From Achromobacter kerstersii (GTDB lineage: Bacteria > Pseudomonadota > Gammaproteobacteria > Burkholderiales > Burkholderiaceae_B), in NCBI RefSeq assembly GCF_902859595.1, contig NZ_CADIJQ010000010.1, positions 124,001 to 188,000 on the forward strand: a stretch of 64,000 bases of DNA, written 5' to 3'. The notes under the pieces were generated by a model. That model did not search any database. It saw only the letters and a program-made list of their open reading frames with translations, and was not told the origin of the DNA. The position numbers were made by a program, and so were the translations under genes. Below are positions 51,251 to 58,157 of the stretch, one piece after another (position 1 is the first letter of the stretch; the number at the start of each line of letters is the position of its first letter).

Positions 51251-52582
51251 TTAACCAACGATCATGCGGCGGTGCACGCCGGGCAGCCAGGTGGCCAGCC
51301 AGCTTGCCCTCCCGCCGGGGGTGTTCTCTTCCGCGCTGAGCTTTTCCGCCAGCGTCTGCACGGCGCGCACGTACACATCGCGCTCGGCCTCCTCGTGCAG
51401 CAAATGGCCCTGGTTCGTGCACACCATCAGCGCCAGCGTGCGGTCGGGCAAGGTGCCAATCAGATCCAGCTGGAACCGGTCGGCAATCTGTTGCGCCGTC
51501 ATGCCATAGCGTTCGTCGTAACGGTTGACGATCAAGCCCAGGCTGCGGCGGTCGACATGCAGTTGCTCAAGCTCTTGCAGCAAACCGGCCAGCGACACCA
51601 GCGCACCCACACTCTGGTCGGTCACGATCCAGTTCTGTTGAGACGACCGCGCAAGACCCGCCACGAATTCCGGATTCGTGAAGCCGCCTGCATCGGCCAC
51701 GACCACGCCGAAATGCTGGCGCATGCGTTCAAACACCAAGAGCGAATCGGATTGCGAGACATCTCGCATCTGGTTCAGGTCGCGCGGCAAGGCCAGCACG
51801 CTGAGTCCGTTGGGGGTGTGCGCCATGGCCGATCCCAACAAGGTGGAATCCAGGCGGCGCAAGTTGCGGGCGGCTTCGGCGAAATCGAAGTCGCTGCCGA
51901 TATTCAGATACAGCTGGCAATCGCCAACGGGCCAGCCCAGGTCCATCAGCGCCACGCGGCTGGACAGAGGCAGCATCGCGCCCGCCTGCTCCGGCGGTTT
52001 GGCGGGCTTGGCGCCCGCCGCCGTGGCGCGCGCCGCATGCATGTGTTTGAGGCGGTCTTGAACCATGCCGGCAAGATGCACGGCCAGCGTGCTGGTGCCG
52101 ACACCGGGCCGCGCGCCCAGCAAGAGGACGCTGCGGCGCGAGCCGTCCATGCGCCCGCCGCCCGCCGGCACATCCAGCAAGCGCAACACCACTTCCTTGA
52201 CCTCCTCGGGCGCCACGGAGGGGTCGACGAAATCGCTGACGCCTGCACGCAATGCCGCGATCGCGCCTTCGGGCTGACTCAAGAGGCCCACCGCCACACG
52301 CGGAACAGTCGGCGCAATGCGCGCCAGCAACCGCGCCAACTCCGCGGACTTGAACAGCTTGCCCGGTTCGTCTTCGCTCAGGGTGAAATCCAGAAACACC
52401 ACCTGGGGGGCAATTTCGGTCAAGCGCCGCGCCAACTCTTCCACGCCAGGAGTCTCCTGGGTCAACATGCCCATGTCACCCAGGGCATGTCCAAGCTGCG
52501 CGGCAACACCATCGCCTTTAGAGCAAAACAGGAACCGCTTCCCATTTTGCAGGCCCACCCACTCGCTGGCATGTGTCTTCAT
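51251..52582 (-). CDS. tadZ: TadZ/CpaE localisation ATPase
   Basis: A 443-residue MinD/ParA-type protein with an atypical receiver N-terminus (residues 10-130: GLQNGKRFLFCSK; QVVFLDFTLSEDEPG). The ATPase domain has GARPGVGTSTLAVHLAG near residue 155, in which the P-loop Lys is replaced by Thr, as often in TadZ, so nucleotide use may be weak. DVSQSDSLLVFERMRQHFGVVVADAGG follows. TadZ sets the polar site of the pilus machine. ATG 52582 has GGTGAG just upstream; GTG 52591 (GTGA overlap with the secretin stop) is the alternative. Confidence 0.85.
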   Translation of the reverse strand: MKTHASEWVGLQNGKRFLFCSKGDGVAAQLGHALGDMGMLTQETPGVEELARRLTEIAPQVVFLDFTLSEDEPGKLFKSAELARLLARIAPTVPRVAVGLLSQPEGAIAALRAGVSDFVDPSVAPEEVKEVVLRLLDVPAGGGRMDGSRRSVLLLGARPGVGTSTLAVHLAGMVQDRLKHMHAARATAAGAKPAKPPEQAGAMLPLSSRVALMDLGWPVGDCQLYLNIGSDFDFAEAARNLRRLDSTLLGSAMAHTPNGLSVLALPRDLNQMRDVSQSDSLLVFERMRQHFGVVVADAGGFTNPEFVAGLARSSQQNWIVTDQSVGALVSLAGLLQELEQLHVDRRSLGLIVNRYDERYGMTAQQIADRFQLDLIGTLPDRTLALMVCTNQGHLLHEEAERDVYVRAVQTLAEKLSAEENTPGGRASWLATWLPGVHRRMIVG

Positions 52583-52587
52583 ATTGC

Positions 52588-53958
52588 TCACCGTGAGAAT
52601 CCCGGCATTTGTTCGCCGCCGACGGGGCCCATCAAGTAATAGCCCCAGGCATTGAATGTGGAATCGGCACGCTCCTGGCGGCCCCCGGGTAGTGGCAGCG
52701 TCACCCCGCGCGCAATCGGGCGCACGAGACGCGGCGTCACCACAATGACCAGCTCGGTATCCTCCTGGGAGTAATCGACGCTGCGGAAAAACGCGCCGAT
52801 GATGGGCAGGTCGCCCAGCATCGGAACCTTGTTGACCAACGCTTTGGTCTGGCGCGACACCAGGCCGCTGATGACGAAGCTTTCCCCGTCGCCCAGTTCA
52901 ACCGTCGTATCTGCCCGGCGCGTACGCAGCGCGGGGATCATCGTAGGGGCTTCAGAGCCGTTGGGAATGGAGATGCCGTTGTTGTAGTCCAGCTCACTGG
53001 CTTCCGGCGCGACCTTGAGCGCAATGCGTTCCCGCGACAGCACCGTCGGCGTCACCGTCAGGCCGATACCGAAGGGCTTGAAGGTGATGGTGGTGGTGCC
53101 CAGGCCGCCGGCTTCCGGAATCGGCAGCTCGCCGCCGGCCAGGAAGCTCGCACTTTGGCCCGTCAACGCCACCAGCGTCGGTTCCGCCAACACGCGCGCC
53201 ATGCCGTTGGTTTGCAACAGGCGCAGACGCGCCGCGAAGTCGTTTGAGTCGTAGAACAGTGAAAAGCCCGAGGCGATGGCGTCGCCCCGTACGAACCCCA
53301 AGGCCCCCGCCAAGGTGCCGCTGGTGCTGGCCCAAGGCCCGTTGCGAGCGGCGAAGTTGATGCCCGCCTGCTTCAACACGGACCGCGACACTTCCACGAC
53401 CTTGACCTCAACCTGCACGACACCGCCCGTGCCCGCGGTGGACACGTCGACGACATTCTTGTCGCCTACCGCTGCAGCAGCCGCCTTGGCGGACGCGAGC
53501 TGGCCCAGCGGCGTTTCGGCATGCCCCGACACCACCGCCCGGTCGCCCGCGATATCCACGTTGGCGCCGCTTTCCAGGCCACGGCTGGCCAAGGCCGCCT
53601 GCACGCTGCCCGCCACGCGCACGTTCCAAATCTGAGGCGCGGCGTTGTTGCCGGTCCAGATTTGCAGCTGAGTGCTGCCGGCCTTCTTGCCGTAGAGCAA
53701 TATCGACCCCGCCCGCTTGCCTGACGCCGGCAAGACCTTCACGTCCGCCACTTCCGGGTCGCCGATGGCGATGCGGCTGGGCGCCCCGCCATCCAGCATG
53801 AGCGACTGCTGGCCGCGCACGGCCACCGCGATGTCACGGACAGGCGCATTCGCACCTGCCGCAGGCGTGGCGGTTTGCGCCAGACTGGCGACACCGTAGG
53901 TCATCGCCGCTGCGGCCGACAGGACGCATATCAAGGTGGTGCGCTGATATTTCTTCAT
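52588..53958 (-). CDS. rcpA: Outer-membrane secretin of the Tad pilus (CpaC/RcpA)
   Basis: A 456-residue secretin. A signal peptide (cleavage near ASLAQ, residue 28) precedes the N-terminal pilus-secretin domain (DIAVAVRGQQSLMLDGG; PEVADVKVLP) and a BON-like domain (ASRGLESGANVDIAGDRAVVSG). The secretin core runs from about residue 190 (VQVEVKVVEVSRSVLKQAGINF; TLVALTGQSASFLAGGELPIP; FKPFGIGLTVTPTVL; VPMLGDLPIIGAFF). It forms the outer-membrane channel. ATG 53958. It is separated from cpaB by 65 bp. Confidence 0.93.
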   Translation of the reverse strand: MKKYQRTTLICVLSAAAAMTYGVASLAQTATPAAGANAPVRDIAVAVRGQQSLMLDGGAPSRIAIGDPEVADVKVLPASGKRAGSILLYGKKAGSTQLQIWTGNNAAPQIWNVRVAGSVQAALASRGLESGANVDIAGDRAVVSGHAETPLGQLASAKAAAAAVGDKNVVDVSTAGTGGVVQVEVKVVEVSRSVLKQAGINFAARNGPWASTSGTLAGALGFVRGDAIASGFSLFYDSNDFAARLRLLQTNGMARVLAEPTLVALTGQSASFLAGGELPIPEAGGLGTTTITFKPFGIGLTVTPTVLSRERIALKVAPEASELDYNNGISIPNGSEAPTMIPALRTRRADTTVELGDGESFVISGLVSRQTKALVNKVPMLGDLPIIGAFFRSVDYSQEDTELVIVVTPRLVRPIARGVTLPLPGGRQERADSTFNAWGYYLMGPVGGEQMPGFSR

Positions 53959-54023
53959 TGTGCTGGATCTACTTGTTTTGAAAGGTCCAGCCGCGGGCGG
54001 CACCTGGCCACGCGCAGCCTCGG

Positions 54024-54980
54024 TCAATAACGCACGCGCTCGGATTTATCTCCCCGCACGATTTCAACGGTTCTGCCGCCGCCCCCGCCGCTGGAACCCG
54101 CCACGCGGTTGGGCGTCGTGCGGGCGGCTGGCGTCGTGCCATCAAGCTGCACCAGGCTGTCGCCGGCGAACGCGCGGTTCGGGCCGGTCAGCAAGGCCTC
54201 GCGTTGCGCAGGCGTCAGGTCGGCGCGCGTGGACAACACCGCGCCACGTTTGGCGAACAGCGTCACGTCGGGAACGGCGTCATCGCCCACGGGGCGCAGC
54301 GCCAATTGCAGGCGGCCCGCGCGGCTGGCCAATATCAAGTCATTGATCTGATCCACCGGCACGGCCAGCACGGCGGTCTTGGCAGGCTGGCCCGGACCTT
54401 GTTGCAGCACGGATTTTTCTTCCGGCCCATCCACGGATTGCCGGCCATAGGCCAGCACGCGGACTTGCGACTGAAGCAGACGCGCCTGGCCGCCCGGTAC
54501 TTCGGGGCTTTTCTCGACCATGAAGAACACGTCGACCAGATCGCCCGGCGCAATACGGTTGCCGCCGCCGATGACCTCATCAACCGCCACCGCCACCGCG
54601 CGTTCGCCCGGCTTGAGCTGCTTGGCTAGCCCTTGCGCCAACAGGCTGGGAACGATGGGATCGCCCACGGCGATATCCACCCGCGTGACGGCGCCTTCCA
54701 GCGGCGTCACGGAATCAAAGCTGTTGGACAAGGCGACTTGCCACTGCGCCACCATCAGCATTTTTGCGGAATCGATGCGGGTGCCGGCCGGTATCGCTTC
54801 CCTGGCCACCACGACGGGATGAAAGGTGACTGGCGGCGCGGCCGGTTCCTGCGCAGCCGCCACCGGCGCGGGCGGCGCCGGCGGCGCGCTGGAATGCGAC
54901 GCCAAACGCCACGCCAGGAAGGCCAGCAGGATGCCCGCCACCAACAAAACGCCCGCGATGATCTTGCTAAGACTGCTCAT
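54024..54980 (-). CDS. cpaB: CpaB/RcpC Tad pilus assembly protein
   Basis: A 318-residue protein with an N-terminal membrane helix (KIIAGVLLVAGILLAFLAWRLA), a Pro/Ala linker and an SAF domain (VVVAREAIPAGTRIDSAKMLMV, residues about 52-115). The RcpC-type domain follows (AVAVAVDEVIGGGNRIAPGDLVDVFFMV; QSQVRVLAYGRQ). It has a C-terminal SSGGGGGRTVEIVRGDKSERVRY tail as in the family. It acts in the periplasm with the secretin. ATG 54980 overlaps the tadE-like stop (ATGA). Confidence 0.9.
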   Translation of the reverse strand: MSSLSKIIAGVLLVAGILLAFLAWRLASHSSAPPAPPAPVAAAQEPAAPPVTFHPVVVAREAIPAGTRIDSAKMLMVAQWQVALSNSFDSVTPLEGAVTRVDIAVGDPIVPSLLAQGLAKQLKPGERAVAVAVDEVIGGGNRIAPGDLVDVFFMVEKSPEVPGGQARLLQSQVRVLAYGRQSVDGPEEKSVLQQGPGQPAKTAVLAVPVDQINDLILASRAGRLQLALRPVGDDAVPDVTLFAKRGAVLSTRADLTPAQREALLTGPNRAFAGDSLVQLDGTTPAARTTPNRVAGSSGGGGGRTVEIVRGDKSERVRY

Positions 54981-55477
54981 GGTGTCCCTTGCGATATCTG
55001 CACGATGGCTTTCGATGACAACCGGGTGGGCACCCAGTTCTTGTTCGTGCCGGGCAGCATGACGATGAACGTCTGCAGCGTCGCCAGCAACGGCCAGGAC
55101 TGGGTGTTGTAAGTCATGGCGACCGTGGCGCAGTTGGCCGTCTGCCCGCCCGAACCGGCCCATGTGCAGGGCGCGCGCGTTGTCGCGCACGCCACTGCGG
55201 AACCGGTAGAGAACACGCTCATGGCGGCGACGCAGGCATCGCCCTGCACGTTGTTGCTGCCACTGATCTGCGCATACACGGCGGCGCGAGCGCCTTCCGT
55301 CGCAGCCGACGCCAGCTGCTGCTGCATCCAGAACAGCACGCCATAGCCGACCACGGCGCAGACGAACATCAGCAGCATGGTCAGGGTCAGCGAAAGTTCG
55401 AGGGCGGCGATGCCACGCTGCCGCATCAAGCGGGGTGACAACGCAAGAGACCGGCGGGGCGATGTCGGCAGCGGCAT
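54977..55477 (-). CDS. TadE/TadF-like pseudopilin
   Basis: A 166-residue pseudopilin. Basic leader then RQRG-IAALELSLTLTMLLMFVCAVVGYGVLFW (residues 19-50): cleavage by the prepilin peptidase after Gly22 would leave Glu at +5, the conserved residue. The periplasmic part has four Cys (DACVAA, VACATT, APCTW, ANCATV), which could form two disulfides. It overlaps cpaB by 4 bp and starts 2 bp beyond the end of the next pseudopilin gene. ATG 55477. Confidence 0.87.
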   Translation of the reverse strand: MPLPTSPRRSLALSPRLMRQRGIAALELSLTLTMLLMFVCAVVGYGVLFWMQQQLASAATEGARAAVYAQISGSNNVQGDACVAAMSVFSTGSAVACATTRAPCTWAGSGGQTANCATVAMTYNTQSWPLLATLQTFIVMLPGTNKNWVPTRLSSKAIVQISQGTP

Positions 55478-55478
55478 A

Positions 55479-56021
55479 TCAGCCCCCTACGCCCAAGGTA
55501 TTGCCCAGGTGCACGGTGGCGCGCGCGCTCAGCACACTGGAGGCGGGCACCAACACCGCCTGCAACAACGGAACATTGGGAATCAGCGGATTCGCGCCGT
55601 AGGCGTAAGACACCGTCACTTCAATTTGATCGGGGGCCAGCGTCTGGCCACTGCACGTGCCGCCCGCGCTGCTGCTCAAGGTGCCGCCGTTGCCGCACAC
55701 CGCCACCTTGATTGGCGCGGACGACATCGATGAGACCCACTGCGCGATGTCCAGCGCGGTGTCGCGTCCGGCATTGGCACGTGCGGTGAGCGACGTGGTT
55801 CCGGCCTGCCATTGGAGCACCTTGCGAGCCCCATCCTGGGCGGCGAGCGTCAGTGAATTCTGCGCAAGAAACGCGAGCCCGAACGTCAGGATCCCGTAGA
55901 GCACCAGGAAGAACACCAGGAATACCAAACCGAATTCAAGGGCGTAAGCGCCACGCTGAACGCGGCGAGCCCCAGGTACATGCCGTAGGGAATCTTGCGC
56001 GTCCGGTCGGACAGCGCCCAG
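55479..56021 (-). CDS. TadE-like pseudopilin, start codon unclear, overlaps cpaA
   Basis: The mature protein is clear: VQRG-AYALEFGLVFLVFFLVLYGILTFG, with prepilin cleavage at 55950/55949 and Glu at +5; 156 mature residues follow, with two Cys (AVCGNGG, GTCSGQ). However, no in-frame ATG, GTG or TTG exists from the cleavage site back to about 56168, which is deep in cpaA. The listed start is the in-frame CTG at 56021, a guess. Alternatives are another non-canonical start, frameshifting from cpaA, or an indel. The domain assignment is firm, the 5' end is not. Confidence 0.72.
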   Translation of the reverse strand: MGAVRPDAQDSLRHVPGARRVQRGAYALEFGLVFLVFFLVLYGILTFGLAFLAQNSLTLAAQDGARKVLQWQAGTTSLTARANAGRDTALDIAQWVSSMSSAPIKVAVCGNGGTLSSSAGGTCSGQTLAPDQIEVTVSYAYGANPLIPNVPLLQAVLVPASSVLSARATVHLGNTLGVGG

Positions 56022-56407
56022 TATTGCGACACCAACACGTAAACCAGCGCGTGCAGCCCCGCCAGCAGGCTTGCTCCCACCAGCACCAGAATCAGAGGAG
56101 CCAGCCCCAGCAGCAGTCCCAGTATGGCGATCGCCTTGACGTCGCCCGCGCCCATCACGCGTCGGCCCCAAAGCGGCAAGAAGAGAAATGCGCTCAGAAA
56201 GCCTGCCAGTGTCATGGGCCACCCCGTCCAGCGAGGGGGATACAGCCATCCAGGCAACAGGGCGGCGGCAACCAGCCAAAGCAGCTGCGCCGCAAACCCA
56301 GCCACGATCAACGTGTTGGGTACTCGGCGATAGCGCAGATCGTTGTAGATCAGCGCCAGATTCCAGCTTGCGAACAGCAGCCACCACAGCACTTCCCCTG
56401 GATACAA
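55886..56407 (-). CDS. cpaA: CpaA/TadV prepilin peptidase
   Basis: A 173-residue integral-membrane aspartic peptidase that processes the Flp pilin and pseudopilins. The first Asp is in IYNDLRYRRVPN near residue 22, and the second in the GxGD motif MGAGDVKAIAILG near residue 88. About six hydrophobic helices. It starts with TTG at 56407, supported by AGAAGG seven bases upstream (56415-56420); the next candidate, GTG 56392, has its purine run too close. Its 3' end overlaps the TadE-like frame by over 60 bp. Confidence 0.88.
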   Translation of the reverse strand: MYPGEVLWWLLFASWNLALIYNDLRYRRVPNTLIVAGFAAQLLWLVAAALLPGWLYPPRWTGWPMTLAGFLSAFLFLPLWGRRVMGAGDVKAIAILGLLLGLAPLILVLVGASLLAGLHALVYVLVSQYWALSDRTRKIPYGMYLGLAAFSVALTPLNSVWYSWCSSWCSTGS

Positions 56408-56414
56408 GGCAGGA

Positions 56415-56420
56415 CCTTCT
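56415..56420 (-). promoter_or_regulatory. Ribosome binding site deciding the cpaA TTG start
   Basis: AGAAGG on the minus strand, seven bases before TTG 56407. No ATG is available near the N-terminus, so this site fixes the start. Confidence 0.7.
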
Positions 56421-56543
56421 GATCAATCAGATTCAACGGCAAGCATGTCCATCCAGATGAACATGCCACTCAGTCAAGCGGTGCTACGGCAAATCAGGCA
56501 CGTACCGCAACGGCGTCAGCCATCGCGGTACGCGTCCTGGGGG

Positions 56544-56720
56544 TTACGTTCTTGCCGCGTCGAGCTTGGCGCCGAGATCCGTGAACATGGTGCTGAGCGC
56601 GTCGCTAAATGTGCCCACGGCAGCAATCAGGGCAACAGCAACCAACCCAGCGATCAGCCCGTATTCCAGGGCGGTAATGCCATCTTCGTCGTTCCAGAAC
56701 TGCGCAAGTTTCGCTTTCAT
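56544..56720 (-). CDS. flp: Flp-family type IVb pilin
   Basis: A 58-residue pilin: MKAKLAQFWNDEDG, then ITALEYGLIAGLVAVALIAAV, then a short tail GTFSDALSTMFTDLGAKLDAART. The prepilin peptidase would cut after Gly14, leaving Glu at +5 and Tyr at +6, the Flp signature. It is the major subunit of the Tad pilus, used for tight surface adherence. GGAG six bases before ATG 56720. It is first in the tad order, 136 bp upstream of cpaA, with a sigma-54-like element upstream. Confidence 0.95.
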   Translation of the reverse strand: MKAKLAQFWNDEDGITALEYGLIAGLVAVALIAAVGTFSDALSTMFTDLGAKLDAART

Positions 56721-56820
56721 GTCGAGCTCCTAGTCTCGATTGATAATTGAGCTGCGCCGCAACGCGGTACCAGCCCCCTAAACCCGGAACTGCTTGCTGA
56801 CGGGTGTATTCCCCACCCGA

Positions 56821-56836
56821 AGCAAACCGGGGTCCT
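56821..56836 (-). promoter_or_regulatory. Candidate sigma-54 promoter of flp
   Basis: On the minus strand AGGACCCCGGTTTGCT has GG and GC separated by exactly 10 nt, a full TTTGCT -12 box and a partial -24 box (consensus TGGCAC-N5-TTGCW). It lies 101 bp before the flp ATG. The tad cluster encodes a GAFTGA activator, which supports the call. Confidence 0.45.
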
Positions 56837-56837
56837 G

Positions 56838-57668
56838 CTAACCCGGCCCCAGGGTCGAACCCGGCAACTTGCCTGGTTCGGCCACCGGCGCCGATTCAAT
56901 GAAAGAGTCAATCCGTTGCGCCATGCGCGCGCGGAAACGGCGGGACGCCCGCTGTAGTTGCCAACGCATGATCAGCAGCGTGACGGCGGACAGCACGAAA
57001 GCGATGTAAGGCAGCATGAGCCCGCCAATTTGCAGGCTGGAATAGTCACGCGGGGTGCTGCAGATAACGGTGCCGGCGGCCGCGCCGGTGTAATGCATGC
57101 CGCACACGGCCACCGCCATCAAAATGGCGGCTCCGGCGCGCTGAAACTCATTCTGCGTATTGAAAGCAAGCCACAGCGCGGCTGACGCCGCAACAACTGC
57201 GATAAGGACTGATAAAACAACGATCGGAAAATTCCAAAGCAGCACTGCCGGCATGCGCATGGCGCCCATGCCCAGATAATGCATGGCGGCAACGCCCAGG
57301 CCCGCGGCCGTGCCACCGATGACGCAACGGGAAAATGTGAAGCGATCGCGCCCGACAAACCAGAATGCCCAGCCAGAGAAGCCGGCTGCGACGAAAAAGC
57401 TGAGTACCGTCAGGCCCACTTGATAGCCCACTTCAAACGGCAGGTTCTGCGCCTGCATGCCGATGAAATGCATGCTCCAGATACCGACGCCGCCCATCGC
57501 GACGGCGCCGATGATGATGTAACCAATACGGATTTCGCCGTCCTGCGTTTCGGTTCGGATACCGGCGGCGGCAAGCAAAGCAACGTACGAGCCCAGCACC
57601 GCCGTCAGGAATGACAACGCGACCAGGCCGCTATTGAAAGAAAGGGGAACGATGTCACCCGGGTTCAT
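56838..57668 (-). CDS. MHYT-domain integral membrane sensor
   Basis: A 276-residue membrane protein of about seven helices. Three MHYT-type motifs are visible: SMHFIGMQAQ near residue 65, AMHYLGMGAMRM near 130 and GMHYTGAAAG near 195; these conserved Met/His residues were proposed to bind copper and sense O2, CO or NO. A short basic cytoplasmic tail ends it, with no GGDEF, EAL or kinase domain, so it is a stand-alone sensor. ATG 57668. Its stop touches the flp promoter region; any role with the pilus is unknown. Confidence 0.85.
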   Translation of the reverse strand: MNPGDIVPLSFNSGLVALSFLTAVLGSYVALLAAAGIRTETQDGEIRIGYIIIGAVAMGGVGIWSMHFIGMQAQNLPFEVGYQVGLTVLSFFVAAGFSGWAFWFVGRDRFTFSRCVIGGTAAGLGVAAMHYLGMGAMRMPAVLLWNFPIVVLSVLIAVVAASAALWLAFNTQNEFQRAGAAILMAVAVCGMHYTGAAAGTVICSTPRDYSSLQIGGLMLPYIAFVLSAVTLLIMRWQLQRASRRFRARMAQRIDSFIESAPVAEPGKLPGSTLGPG

Positions 57669-58157
57669 GAATGGCCCCGGCGAAATAATCTGCCATTGCA
57701 GTGCGCGGCCGCTGCGCCGTCGCAAGAAGTATTACGGTCTAGCTCGTCCATTTGGTGGACCCCCGGTAGTCCGAATAGCCGATAGTATTGATACGTTTAT
57801 ATAGTCTTATCTATTAACATTTAATACACATCAGGGTTTATACCAATCTTATTGAGACTGCGACAACAGACATGTAACGAATACAGCAAAAATAGTAGGA
57901 ATCCTATTAAAAACCGCTAGTTAACCCTCACTTGTCTTATATGTTTCCATTGCCGCTAGTTTCGCAATGTTGTTATCCTGCCGTTTCCACTTGGTCACAA
58001 TGAAATAAATTGTCATTATCCCTAGCCGCTGGCACCATACCGCCAGCAGCGCAGGTAAATTTTTTCTTCTAACGTTATGTCCCTTTATATATTCAATATC
58101 TAGAGAATATTGAATACACAAGGGATAGCGCCTGCGGAAACGAGAGAAACACAAGGC
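57669..58157. other. AT-rich 489-bp divergent gap before the TpsB gene
   Basis: From about 57770 to 58130 the sequence is clearly AT-rich compared with the rest. It holds several small dyads: TAGGA-A-TCCTA (57896-57906) and the large one at 58090-58116. No ORF here is convincing. Low GC suggests a silenced or transferred regulatory region; I cannot place the promoter. Confidence 0.6.
58090..58116. promoter_or_regulatory. 10-bp inverted repeat just before the TpsB gene
   Basis: TATTCAATAT and ATATTGAATA are perfect complements with a 7-nt spacer (CTAGAGA), ending 41 bp before the TpsB ATG. Candidate operator (MarR-type proteins bind such dyads) or a leader hairpin. Confidence 0.6.

Noticed and set aside
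56764..56785. Alternative sigma-54 element TGGTAC..TTGCG before flp
   Set aside because: GG and GC are separated by 9 nt rather than 10, a spacing sigma-54 does not tolerate; the element at 56821-56836 fits better.
57805..57945. Partial matches to the aconitase dyad (GTCTTATCTATT, GTCTTATATG)
   Set aside because: Only one half-arm is present in each, with no second arm at the right distance, in an AT-rich region where chance matches are expected.
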